Source of the DNA: Portulaca oleracea
Taxonomy: Eukaryota; Streptophyta; Magnoliopsida; Caryophyllales; Portulacaceae
DNA: 64,000 nucleotides
Assembly: GCA_029582165.1 (NCBI GenBank)
Contig: CM055869.1
Span: 5,054,425 to 5,118,424 of the forward strand
Reading direction: 5' to 3'
The notes under the pieces were generated by a model. That model searched no databases and was not told the origin of the DNA. It saw only the letters and a program-made list of their open reading frames with translations. This document shows positions 24,048-34,945 of the stretch, one piece after another. Numbering within the stretch: the stretch's first letter is position 1; each line of letters begins with the position of its first letter. The translations under genes and the position numbers were made by a program.

Positions 24048-24201
24048 GCCTCGTTCTTTTGTGCATTGTGTTTCCGTTTGCATTGCGTTAAGTTGCGGTG
24101 GAAATAAATAGTTAAAAAGTAATGGTAATTTGCGTTATATTGCGGTAGGGTTGCAGTAAGTTGCGTTGCGTTTGGGTGAGTTAACACATAAAAGAACGGG
24201 G
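24048..24201. repeat. MITE (GCGTT subfamily)
   Basis: Ends GCCTCGTTCTTTTGTGC and CACATAAAAGAACGGGG are inverted and followed on the right by TAA. The interior has GCGTT units and matches the copy at 22810-22980. It lies about 330 bp upstream of the TATA box of the DUF3537 gene. Confidence 0.75.
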
Positions 24202-24526
24202 TAATTTGGTTCAAAAGCTTGCTAGTTATCATATAAAAAAAATCATTATAGTATTATACTCCAATTTTTTTTATAAATTTATTTTTTTAGAGAAAAAGTA
24301 ATTCTCTTAAAAGTCTCAATTCCTTGTTATATACTAACCAGTATCTATCTATACACCTCCAATACATCAAATTTGATAAAATATTCATCAATAAAATTCG
24401 CTGTAAATATATCAATATTAATAAAAATTATCAATATTTCTCAAATTTACTAATTTATTTACACAAATCTATCCCATAATTTGGCTAAAAAGAATTCAAC
24501 CTGCCTGTCTCTGGCTGTCTGACTGT

Positions 24527-24535
24527 TATATATAA
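24527..24535 (+). promoter_or_regulatory. TATA box of the DUF3537 gene
   Basis: TATATATAA followed by GCTCA lies about 185 bp upstream of the start codon. It is followed by a pyrimidine-rich leader with a CT run (24591-24608), a normal plant core promoter layout. Confidence 0.6.
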
Positions 24536-24719
24536 GCTCAGAAAATCCAAACCCCCTATAAATTTCCAGCTCATTCACATTCATCAACCACTCTCTCTCT
24601 CTCTCAGGTATCTCACTGTTTATAAACCACCCATCTCCCTCCACATTTCCGATCAAACACTCCCTAATATCCCCCTCAACTCTCTCTCTCTATCTGTATT
24701 CTGCAACAATCTGGAAAAA

Positions 24720-27700
24720 ATGGGGGACGACGCAACACCAAAACAAAGCCTACTACGCAGCAGAAACAAGACCAAAGTGTACGAGCGAGCTCTCTCCCAT
24801 GCCTACGACGAACTTCATAGTTTCCGATCATATCTCCGGTGGATGTGCGTCGACCAATCAACTCCCACCACCGCTTTCTTCTCTTGGTCCGTATTCATTC
24901 TATTTGCGATCGTAGTCCCTGCATTTTCCCACTTTTACCTCGCATGCCCCTCCTGCGATGCACACCATGCTCGCCCATACGACGCCGTTGTGCAGCTCTC
25001 TCTCTCCAGCATCGCGACGCTGTCGTTTCTGTGCTTGTCTCGCTGGGTGAAGAAGTTTGGGCTAAGGAGGTTCTTGTTCTTCGATAAGCTTGTCCATGAG
25101 AGCGACTCTGTCAGGCATCATTATACTAGCCAGCTCAATGTATGTGCCTTGATTTTATCCTGAAGTTGTCGTCGTCTTTCTTGATTTTGAGTTGTGGGAT
25201 TTTCTGGGATTTTCGATTTAGGAATTGGGTTTTGACTGGCTTTAAGAATTATGGGTTATCTGGGTGAATTGTGTGGCTTCTATTTCTATGTGTTTAGATG
25301 AACTTTTTCTGTGTGATGACTGTTTTGCTGTGTTTGATTGACTGCTTTGAATTGGTGGGTCAATTGGGATTTTGACTGTTACACCCTGTTTGCCAGTTTA
25401 TGATGATTTGTTAATTGTTAGGTGATTTGGTTGAACTAGAAGAGTAAATGTTTCTTTCCTCCTGAATTGATGTCTGAAAGGGGTATTGATTAAACGTTTG
25501 ATTTCTTCTCCTGGCATCGGTTTCCTTGCTGATTTTCATTTGGGGAAATTTTAGACTTTTACGCGTAATTGTCGGCTTCAATGATGCCAATTGAGGCAAT
25601 GATCAATTGTAGGCTATCAATAATGTATCATAATGTCTGTCATTCATATTTAATAAGCATGCCATAATATAAATGAATTATCTCCCCGTATAGATAGTGC
25701 AAGACTTTTTGTGTGATGTAGAATGCTCTCAGAAGTCTTCACCTAGCAATAGCAAGCTGTACATCTTGCGAATAATAAGGGATTTGATGACTGAAATTGA
25801 AGATATATGATCTGTGACTGTCTGAGATAAGCCGCGTTTACATTTCTACATTATTCTTTTGTCAACCTAGGCTTAGTTGATTGCTGAATAAAATATGGAA
25901 CGCTTTTAGCTTAGACAAGAACAGCCTAGAAGAATATGAAGCTTAATTAATGGTGCTTCGATCTATGTTGTGTTAGTTGGCCTTCATTCTGATCAAAACC
26001 TAAAAAGTGCTTGCTCGCATGTGAAACTTCTAGCAAAACATGTTATGTTGCCTAATCTAAACTTTGATATCTTCTTTTCCCTAATTATTGTAAGAACATG
26101 CATATACAATGTGAAACTTTATCAATGAAATTAAATTTTTATCTTCTCTCCCACTTGTCACCTTCTATCTCCTACTTTTTTTCATTCCTTTGCAGAGTTG
26201 CTCGACTCAAAGGAACGAGGGAAAAAAAAGTAGGAAAAAGATAGTGATAACTGGGAGAGAGAAAATAAAAATTTCATTGATAAAGTTCCGCAATGTATAT
26301 GCTCCAAGGGTAGAAAGTAAAAACCCAAAAATGTTTAGCGATAACATACATCAACTACTAAGCTTTTTAGATAGCTACTGAATATATATTTTTTTTAAAA
26401 AAAATCCCGCTGAATTGGACCATTTGAGATTTGAGAATATCACATCTTACGTGTCTTGAGCATCCTTTGGTGTAACTCAAGCTTAGAATGTGGAACCTAC
26501 TCGTGAAAGTGGACCACTTTAATCATTGGGGTTATGGGGGCCGTATAGGTTCTTTAAATGGTAGGTCCTAGGTGTTTTGCACTAACAAATTGAGATAAGT
26601 ACCTACCTTGTTTTTACCATTTTAAGTGTTGAGTCTGTGTTCATTGCAATTACAAATGGTGGTGAATTTTTCTTTCATAGGTAGTTACAAAATTTCTTTG
26701 ACAGTTATGTAAGTGTTGAGATTGTATATATTGTAAGACAAAAACAACAAACTTGAGAGAAACACATTTGAGTATGGTTTGAAAAATCCGGATTGATGTA
26801 AGCAGTTTTACCCCAATGAATTCCCGCATATCCTCAAACTAAATTTATTGCACACCCATGTGACATTGTCAAATTAAGTAAAAGCACTAATGATAGCGAA
26901 CGGGAAAATAAATAAAAACTAAAGAAAGGAATTCAACATCCCCGTGTTGAATTCAGGAAAGATTAGCATCCCTGTGCTTAAATCAATAATTGTATTCAAT
27001 ATTCGATGTAGACTGTTTTCTAAAGACTAGCGAAGCCCTTATTTATAGGTAAATAACCAGCCTAAAACTAAACCTAATAGAGATAGGGAAATAGAGATAT
27101 ATTCCTAATCAAACTAGGAAACTATAATATTCCTAATACGAATAGGAAACTAAAACATATAAAATATCTAATTATTATTATTATTATTATTTCTAAACTT
27201 CTTCCTAAAATAAGTCTTCAGTCCTCCATCATTTCTCCCCGGCTTGGAAAAACTCGCCTCCGGAGAGTTTGCTTGTCGATACTCCTCCAACAGCTCAGGT
27301 GCAACACAACGGAGATCATCCTCAGGAACCCAAGAATTATCAGAAGAAGGGCGGCCTTTCCAACGAACTAGGTAGCGTTGAAAGCCACCAGAAGTTGTGC
27401 TAACAGCCTCATCATCAAGAATGGCTTCAACCTCATCAACAGGCAAGGGCACCACTGGAGGTAAGCGAGGCACCGAAACAGAAGAAGTAGCAGAACCACC
27501 TGTCACACTCGCAGAAAACGTAGGAGGCTCAAAAGTACCTCTGTAATGTGTCAAATCCTCAACATTGAATATAGGACTAATTGACAATTCAGGAGGTAAG
27601 TCAAGCAAGTAAGCATTGGAGCCAAGACGTTTTAAAATGCGATAAGGACCACACGCTCTAGCAAAGAGCTTTTTAAAAGAGTTTTTAGGAAATCGTTCAG

Positions 27701-30700
27701 GACGAATCCGAACCATCACATAATCACCTTCGTGAAACTCCAACTTCCTACGATGCACATTAGCAGCAAGTTTGTAATTTTCATTACTCTGTGCAATTTT
27801 CTGTTGAACATCGACATGCACATCATGAATGTGTTTAGCAAAAGATTCAGCAAATTCAGCCGGCCGAGAGTCAATAGGCAATGGCACTAAATCAAGAGGA
27901 AGACGAGGGACAACCCCATGGACCACTTCAAAAGGGCTCCTGCCCGTAGACTTAATCACAGAGTTGTTATAAGCAAATTCAGCAGTAGGTAACACCAAAT
28001 CCCAAGTACTAGGTTTTTCCCCTACAAGGTACCTAAGAAGGTTACCTAGACTCCGGTTAACAACCTCAGTCTGGCCATCAGTTTGTGGGTGAAAAGCAGC
28101 AGAAAATTTCAAGTGAGTACCAAACAATTTCCACAAAGTTCGCCAAAAATGACTCATAAACTTTACATCCCTATCAGACACAATCGAAGACGGCAGACCA
28201 TGGAGACGCACAATTTCCCTAAAGAATAATCTAGCAACATGTGACGCATCTGCAGTTTTAGTACAAGGAATGAAATGTGCCATCTTAGAAAATCTATCCA
28301 CCACAACAAATATGCAATCATGACCTCTAGCAGTGCGGGGAATCCCTAAGACAAAGTCCATGCTAAGGTCGTGCCATGGAGTGTGAGGAACAGGTAAGGG
28401 TGTGTATAAGCCAGTGTTTTGCTTCCTAGCCTTTGCAAGTTGACAAGTGCGACATTGAGACACGACACGGGCCACATCCTTGCGTAATGAAGGCCAAAAG
28501 AAGCGGTTATCAACAAGGGAAATGGTCTTATCTCGTCCGAGATGGCCAGCTAATCCTCCATCATGTAGTTCCCATATCAGGAACTCCCGTACAGATGTAC
28601 TAGGGACACACAACTTAGACCCATAGAACAAGTAACCATCAACAATCATATAATCAACAAAATCACGACGATTACCATTGGAAACCTCATCATAAGTCTT
28701 AGAGAAGTCTGGGCATAAAGGATATTGTTCTTTCATCCTATCAAAACCAGTCACTCTGGTGGTCATTCTATGTAATAGAAGGCTCACTCGACTGAGGGCA
28801 TCAGCAACCACATTCTCAACACCAGAACGGTGTTTCAGCACAAAAGAATAATCCTGAAGAAACGCGACCCATTTAGCGTGTTTCTCTCGAAGGTGTTTTT
28901 GATCATTAATGAACTTTAGGGCATGATGGTCACTCCACAGGACAAATTCTTTAGGCAACAAATAATATCGCCAATGTTCTAGGCATCTCACTAAGGCATA
29001 AAATTCTTTCTCGTAAGTTGTATACTTAGTCCTCCTAGACTCATTGAGCTTTTCACTAAAGTATGCTATAGGATGTCCTTCCTGACTCAAAACTCCTCCT
29101 ATTCCAACCCCAGAAGCATCACAAGCGACTTCAAACACTTTCGAAAAATCAGGATGACGCAGAACAGGGGCCTCGGTCATTTTTTGCTTGATGAGCTTAA
29201 AAGCCTCTTTCGCAGACTGGGTCCATCGAAACTCACCTTTTTTTAAGAACTCAGTAATAGGAGCCATAACGGAGCTAAAATTTCGGACAAAACGCTTATA
29301 GAAAGTGGCTAAGCCATGAAAACTTCTCGCCTCAGATATAGTTGTAGGTTCAGGCCACTCTACTATAGCTTTAACCTTCTCAGAATCAGGAGAAACACCC
29401 TTATTTGACACAACAAAGCCAAGGAACACAACCTCAGATTGTAAGAAAGAACACTTTGTTAAATTGATGTAAAGCTTTTCAGTTCGCAAAACCTCAAAGA
29501 CTAACCTCAAGTGTTGTAAATGGACTTCCCGGGAAGGACTATATATAAGAATGTCATCAAAGTACACGACTAAAAACTTCCCAAGGAAAGGGCGAAGAAT
29601 ATGGGTCATAGCTCGCATGAATGTGCTAGGTGCGTTGGTCAAACCAAAGGGCATAACTAACCATTCGAACAACCCATCAAGAGTCTTAAAAGCAGTTTTC
29701 CATTCATCTCCGAAATTCTCGATTGATGGTATCCTCGCTCGTGTCAATTTTGGAGAACCACTTCGAGCCTGACATTTGGTCCAACATATCATCAAGTCAA
29801 GGTATGGGAAACCTATATTTCACCGTGATCTTATTAATAGCTCTACTATCAATGCACATTCTCCAAGAACCATCTTTCTTAGGGGTTAAAAGGGCAGGAA
29901 CAGCACACGGGCTTAGACTATGTTTAATGAAACCCTTTTGTAACAGACTCTCGACTTGTCTGTTTAACTCCTCCCGTTCACTAGGATTCATCCTATAGTG
30001 GGGTAAGTTAGGCAAAGAGGATCCTGGTACTAGATCTATAGCATGTTGGATGTCCCGTAAAGGGGGTAAGTCGGCAGGCAAATCATCAGGGGAAACATCC
30101 TGAAACTCACTAAGAAGTTCACTCAAATCAGCAGACATTTCAAGACGAGTGGCTAGAGGAAACACAGGTGCAGCTTTGGCCACTACAGCAAGTAGCATAT
30201 CAGAACTTCGACCCTCAGTTTCACATTCTTGGGCAGTTAGAAAATGCACTCGAGGTGGTTGGTCAGGGGGTGAGGGTGGTTTAGATTTATGAGTCTTAGG
30301 CTTACTATGCTCAGCAGGGCGAGCAGGGGCCAATTTAATCTTCTTGCCCTTATGCATAAACACATAGGTGTTTTCCTGGCCAAAGTTAGTAGCATTTTTG
30401 TCATATATCCAAGGACGACCTAAAAGTATATGGGCAACATCCATAGGCAAGACATTACACCACACAGTATCAGAATATGCACCTAATTGGAGAGGGACTT
30501 CACATTTTTCAGTAATAGTCAAAGATGTCTTGTCAACCCAAGCAACTTGGATAGGAGAGGAGTAGGGTATGGTCTTAAGGTTTAGAAGCCTCACAGCCGA
30601 TTTGGAAATGACATTCATAGAGCTCCCATTATCAATGACTAAGCGAAGGATCTTACCAGCACATTGCATCTTAGTTTCAAATATAGCAGTTCGTTTCCAA

Positions 30701-33700
30701 GAATCAGTTTGAGTGTGAGAAAGAATACATCTCATGACAGCTAAGTGGTCCCCATCTTCTCCCTCACTTTCTGTAGCCGTATCTCCATCAACGGGATAAA
30801 CAGTTTCATCGGCAGCCTCATCCTCGTCACTAGGTTCTATACCTAAGGTAAGAGTGCGATTGGGGCATCTCGAAGCAGGATGTCTTGTCTCATGACACTT
30901 ATGACATACTATGGTGGAGGGAGCATAGGTGGAATGGGAGGAACTAGCCTTAGCGGAGGCGGCTGGTGGATGTGGTTGGTTATTTTGCTTAGAAAACTGG
31001 GGGGTTTGGCTAGAACCCTTAGGGTAGGATGACTTTGAAAACATGGCTGTCTTAGAAGGTCGAGACTCCCCGGCTTGGGTTGTCCACCGACGAGAGTAGG
31101 AAGGCTTCTTGTACTTCTCAACTTCTAAAGCCTTTTGGTAAGCCTCTAATAAAGAGTCAGGTTGGTGGAGATTCACATCGCCTTTAAGGTTATCATTAAG
31201 ACCGTTGATGAACCTAGTCACAGTAACCCAAGGTTCTTCCCTAGTGGCACACCTAAGTTGCATCTCCTCAAACTGGGAATAGTAGTCTGACACACTAGTG
31301 GTTTGTCTAAGGTTTAACTAGTCATTCATCATTTGTTATTTATGGAAAGTTGGCAGATACTTCGCTCTCAGCTTACCTTTCATTTCTTCCCACAAAGTGA
31401 TGGGGGGTTCATTCAAATGGTTAATCTCTCTCTCCACACTTTGCCAATATTTCATGGCAGACCCGACAAGTTTCATCTTAGTGAAGCGAATTCTAGCAAT
31501 ATCATGCATGCCATAAAATTCAAAATAATTCTCTAGTCGATCTATCCAGTCAGTGAACACATTAGGATCATGTCGACCATCAAATTCAGGCACATCAACC
31601 TTGACTTTTCGAGTGACATCGTAAGGGTCATCATTGTAATGCCTAGGGGGAACATAATTATGCCTAGGGGAAGGGCGCCTAGGGATTCGATTTGGTGCTC
31701 TCTCTCTCTGGCGTGAACCGTCAGACTCATCAAAGGATCCTACATCATCATAGTTACGGGTGCGGTGATGTTCGTGCGGGGTGGGTCTGTGTGAATTAGG
31801 ACCTCCATTAGGTGCTCCGATAATGGACTGCTCTAAGTGCAAGGCATCATGCAACAAATTTCCCATTGGGGCAGACTTGGACACATCATTAATAGGCATG
31901 CACTCAGACAAATGAGACTCCAACCGTTGTTCTAGCTTAGTAACGTTACCATGGACACCACCTAAAGAGGATTGGAAACTTTTCATTGCACTTTCTAGAT
32001 CTTTGACACGACCAATGACAACATGAATGTCAGTTTGAACCTTATCTATCTTAGAATTAAGCGTGGTGACAGTTTGCGACAGCTCATCATCAAAATATTT
32101 CCTAATAGTTTCTAGCTTTTCTTCCATTATTTTATCAAAGTGGTGAACACTAGTCTCAAGTCTCTGTACTCTTTCTTCTAATGCCATTGCTCTAGTGATA
32201 GGCATACAAGATTAAAGCTTTCTTTTTTTTTTTTTGTTCAATATGCAACAAAGAACACGCAAAGTAAATCGATTACAAACTACTACTAAAGCACACGAAC
32301 AAGCAGAGCAACAAAAATAACTAGATAACAATCCAAACTGTCCTGATTTTTTTTTTTTTTTGAAAACAGAAAACAGAATTTAGGGCCCCAAGCAAACTCA
32401 ATTAACAACCAAGTAATTATCAATTAACCTAAACTCAAAGCAAGAATTTAAACAAATTACGAAGTACTAAAGAAACCTACTTGTTGAAGCGAGAAATCAC
32501 AGTTAGTTAGCAACCCCTTTTTTCTAAGGCAGCAAGCTGTACCCACGAGCAGTACCCAACAGCAGAAAGAGTATCACACCGCATCAGCAGCAGCAGCAGT
32601 AGCGCGATTACCCAGCAGCGGCAACAACGAACAGCGACTCCGGCGAGAATCCCGGCAACTAGGGTCTCCGGTGACAGCAGGGACGCACCGAGACTCGGAG
32701 ATCGACCTTCTCTGAAGATCTCGACTGCGGACAGTACCATCAAACAGCAACAGCAACACAACGGTGCAACCCACTTCGCAATCTAGGGTTTCGCAAAATA
32801 TGGGCGGATCAATTGGACGCAATCTGGGGCTGTTTTAGCACAATTGGTTGAGGGGTTTGGGGTGAATTTGAGTAGGAAGTTGATTGGTGAAGGCAATTTG
32901 AAGTGGGTGGACGAATTGAGGAAGAATTTGGGGAATTAGGGTTTGATAATTGAGAATTTCGCAGATTAGGGTTTGCGAAATTGGGGATTTTAGGGATTTC
33001 TGGGCGGATGGCAGCGGTTGTGGTGGCGCGAGGGTCGCCTGACCTGGCTGGTGGCCGGGCGGTGGTCGGCGGCCGGTGACTGATGGTGGTGCGTGGTGGT
33101 TTCAGGCGGGGACAGCGGCTAGGGTTTTTTTTCTGGGCAGATGGGTTTTTTTTTTTTGGTTTTTTTTTGAAAGTTTGGCAGCGGAAAAGGAAAAGAAAAA
33201 AATTTAGGTGAAGGCTTGGAATCGAGAACTTGCTCTGATACCAATTTGATAGCGAACGGGAAAATAAATAAAAACTAAAGAAAGGAATTCAACATCCCCG
33301 TGTTGAATTCAGGAAAGACAAGATCCCCGCGCTTAAATCAATAATTGTATTCAATATTCGATGTAGTATTTTAAAGACTGAATGTTCTTATTTATAGGTA
33401 AATAACCAGCCTAAAACTAAACCTAATAGAGATAAGGAAATAGAGATATATTCCTAATCAAACTAGGAAACTATAATATTCCTAATACGAATAGGAAACT
33501 AAAACATATAAAATATCTAATTATTATTATTATTTCTAAACTTCTTCCTAAAATAAGTCTTCAGTCCTCCATCAACTAATGAGCCCACCTCTTTTATTTT
33601 GGACTGTGCAGAGATCTTTGAAGCTAGTGTCCTACTTTGTCATCCCATGCTTTGCAGTTGAATGTGCCTACAAAATCTGGTGGTATGCCTCTGGTGGCAC

Positions 33701-34945
33701 CGAGGTTCCGTTCTTGGGTAATGTCGTTGTGAGTGACGTCGTGGCATGTTTGTTGGAAGTGACCTCGTGGCTCTACAGGACATTAGTCTTCTTCCTCGTG
33801 TGCGTCCTCTTCCGTTTGATCTGCTACCTCCAGATTCTAAGGCTTAAGGACTTTGCCACCGTGTTCGAGGTAGACTCAGATGTGCAGGATGTGCTGGTGG
33901 AACACCTTAGGATCAGGAGGCATTTGAGGATGATAAGCCATCGTTATCGTGCATTTATCTTATTGGCCTTGATACTCATCACCGTGAGCCAGTTTACAGC
34001 CCTGCTGTTGACCACCAAATCCCATGCTGATGTCACCATTGCCAAAGCAGGAGAACTTGCAGTATGTCTCCCTTGTCAATCTCTCCTTTTTGTAGATTTT
34101 GTTTTCTTTTATCAAGTATTTGGTTGGTATTTTTCCCTGAAACAATTGGTTAACTTTTCCAAGTTGACAAGACTTCCTTGTGTTTGGTTGTCTTTAATGG
34201 ATGAGTAAACTTTTTGTGTGTGTATGTGTGGGTGTCTAACTGGGTAAGAGAAATCTGTTCAGAATGTGAAATGGGAATTCATATTTTTCTGAAATTTCCA
34301 GGAAATTCTTTTCCTAGGATTCTATCAAATGCAGCACTACCCAGAAAAATGACTTGGCTGTGTTTTGTTGGGGTGTATGTATGCAGTTGTGCTCCATGAC
34401 GCTTGTGGCGGGAATTATGATAATACTGAGAAGTGCGACAAAGATCACACACAAAGCGCAGGCAATCACCTGCCTGGCGACCAAGTGGCATGCTTGTGCT
34501 TCTATGGAGTCCTTCATCAGCGTGTCTGACATTGAAACCCCGTTAGCCCATAACATCGCCAATGGAGGCGCCAGTTTCCCTGAGTATCACGCGGAGGAGT
34601 CGGACACAGATGATGCTGGAGATGAGGAAGATGAGGTCGACAACACCAAGTTTCTCCCGGCTTATGCCTACAGCTCAATCTCATTCCAGAAGAGACAAGC
34701 ACTCGGTAAGCAAGTTTAATTAAGGGTCATTTCATCTAGTTTGATTGAATATATACAATGATCTCATTTTCAGACTTTCATGTGTTTTGCTGTTTCGTTT
34801 CAATGTGGCAGTGACGTATTTTGAGAACAACAAAGCGGGGATAACAGTGTATGGATTCATGCTCGATAGAGCATGGCTTCAGCTAATTTTTGGTATCGAG
34901 TTATCCTTGGTGCTCTGGCTGCTTGGGAAGACAGTTGGTATTTGA
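24720..34945 (+). CDS. DUF3537 multi-pass membrane protein (At3g20300/At4g22270-like)
   Basis: Four coding exons: 24720-25139, 33612-34061, 34387-34705 and 34812-34945. All introns are GT-AG and the frame is kept, giving 440 aa. The family (DUF3537) is a plant-specific integral membrane protein of unproved biochemical role; an Arabidopsis member was described as affecting plant size. Hydrophobic spans lie near residues 51-75, 88-108, 145-162, 181-213, 253-275 and 291-306, with a last one in the C-terminal 25 residues. Conserved blocks include YKIWWYASGG, LRIRRHLRMISHRYR and KITHKAQAITCLATKWH. A soluble acidic loop (EESDTDDAGDEEDEVDN) precedes the last span. Intron 1 is 8.5 kb because a Ty3 element lies in it in antisense orientation. 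The splice junctions are intact, so the gene may still work. The family is sure; the function is not known. Confidence 0.92.
26100..26302. repeat. 203-bp perfect-like hairpin in intron 1 (foldback MITE)
   Basis: The two arms meet near 26200. The left arm runs GCATATACAATGTGAAACTT onward and the right arm ends AAGTTCCGCAATGTATATGC, with the blocks TTTATCAATGAAAT and CCTACTTTTTTT mirrored. Almost no loop remains. It could be a foldback MITE; the RNA would form a long stem. Confidence 0.75.
26886..26890. other. Left target-site duplication (ACTAA) of the Ty3 element
   Basis: ACTAA directly precedes the TG of the left LTR and is repeated at 33575-33579 after the CA of the right LTR. Five-base duplications are normal for Ty3 integrases. 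Confidence 0.95.
26891..27231 (-). repeat. 3' LTR of the Ty3 element
   Basis: Begins TGATAGCGAACGGG and ends CCTCCATCA (plus strand). It matches 33247-33574 apart from a block near 26960-27040 and a longer ATT run (27171-27190). The pol reading frame runs about 64 bp into it and ends there in poly-Asn encoded by the ATT run. Confidence 0.95.
27168..29795 (-). pseudogene. Ty3 pol, part: reverse transcriptase, RNase H, integrase, chromodomain
   Basis: An open frame of 875 codons. Reverse transcriptase active-site YFDD is at residues 78-81, after MPFGLTNAPSTF. RNase H begins at CDASGVGIGG, the start of its active-site block. The integrase has an HHCC-type zinc finger region (HLGRDKT ... CRTCQLAK) and the DDE core (SMDFVLGIPR, SDRDVKF, HPQTDGQTE). 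The C-terminus has a chromodomain (YLVRWKGRPSSDNSWVPEDD), thought to guide insertion to certain chromatin. The upstream frame is shifted: the first ~28 residues here are out-of-frame translation of the palm region, so the polymerase is not intact. It lies antisense inside intron 1 of the DUF3537 gene. Confidence 0.93.
27232..27243 (-). promoter_or_regulatory. Polypurine tract of the Ty3 element
   Basis: On the minus strand GCCGGGGAGAAA directly precedes the 3' LTR. This is where plus-strand DNA synthesis would be primed. It lies within the pol coding frame, after the chromodomain. Confidence 0.75.
29797..31293 (-). pseudogene. Ty3 gag C-terminus, protease and start of reverse transcriptase
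   Basis: An open frame of 498 codons. It starts in the capsid region (YYSQFEEMQLR), passes a zinc knuckle CHKCHETRHPASRC (CX2CX4HX4C form with an R in place of the usual G) and an aspartic protease with active site VIDNGSSMNVI, then the reverse-transcriptase N-terminus (LTPKKDGSWRMCIDSRAIN). It is in the same frame as the upstream gag piece, separated by two stops. It ends at a TGA (29797-29799) where related elements have a sense codon. Confidence 0.92.
31336..32205 (-). pseudogene. Ty3 gag N-terminal part
   Basis: 289 codons. An N-terminal coiled-coil (about residues 8-105, heptad-like VQRLETSVHHFDKIMEEKLE) is followed by a basic low-complexity stretch and then the retrotransposon gag fold (KVDVPEFDGRHDPNVFTDWI, MKYWQSVE). 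TAA at 31336-31338 stops it. TAG at 31318-31320 follows in the same frame before the next open frame. Confidence 0.9.
32206..33246 (-). other. Ty3 5' leader, 1 kb, GC-rich with CAG run
   Basis: This lies between the primer-binding site and gag. It is GC-rich compared with its surroundings, with a CAG-type run near 32584-32600 and repeated AAACCCTAA-like text (minus strand), as in many plant gene leaders. No protein is evident. A captured host leader is possible. Confidence 0.7.
33231..33243 (-). promoter_or_regulatory. Primer-binding site for initiator tRNA-Met
   Basis: On the minus strand TGGTATCAGAGCA lies 3 bp from the end of the 5' LTR. It is complementary to the 3' end of plant initiator methionine tRNA, the usual primer of many plant LTR elements. 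Confidence 0.93.
33247..33574 (-). repeat. 5' LTR of the Ty3 element
   Basis: A 328-bp LTR, TG...CA, matching 26891-27231. It ends 37 bp before the first base of exon 2 of the DUF3537 gene and is followed by the target duplication ACTAA. Confidence 0.95.
33575..33611 (+). promoter_or_regulatory. Residual 3' end of intron 1: branch site and acceptor
   Basis: Only 37 bp of original intron remain between the Ty3 element and exon 2. They hold CTAAT (33576-33580, plant branch-site form, partly made of the target duplication), a pyrimidine-rich stretch (CCTCTTTTATTTT) and the acceptor GCAG at 33608-33611. The branch adenosine would be about 32 nt from the acceptor. Confidence 0.65.

Larger units (their letters stand above)
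26891..33574 (-). mobile_element. Ty3/gypsy chromovirus LTR retrotransposon, 6.7 kb, inactivated
   Basis: A complete insertion on the minus strand, with LTRs (TG...CA) of 341 bp (left, 3') and 328 bp (right, 5') and the 5-bp duplication ACTAA. A primer-binding site matches initiator tRNA-Met, and a polypurine tract abuts the 3' LTR. The order is gag, protease, reverse transcriptase, RNase H, integrase, chromodomain, that of Ty3 chromoviruses. The gag-pol frame is broken by stops at 31336-31338, 31318-31320 and 29797-29799 and by a frameshift in early reverse transcriptase near 29700-29740, so this copy cannot make its own proteins. By eye the two LTRs differ at roughly one site in twenty plus several indels, pointing to an insertion that is old but not ancient. 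The clade within chromoviruses is not resolved. Confidence 0.97.

Noticed and set aside
26891..33574. Endogenous pararetrovirus
   Set aside because: It has LTRs, an integrase with DDE core, a chromodomain and a 5-bp duplication. This is a Ty3 retrotransposon; no movement protein or virus coat region is seen.
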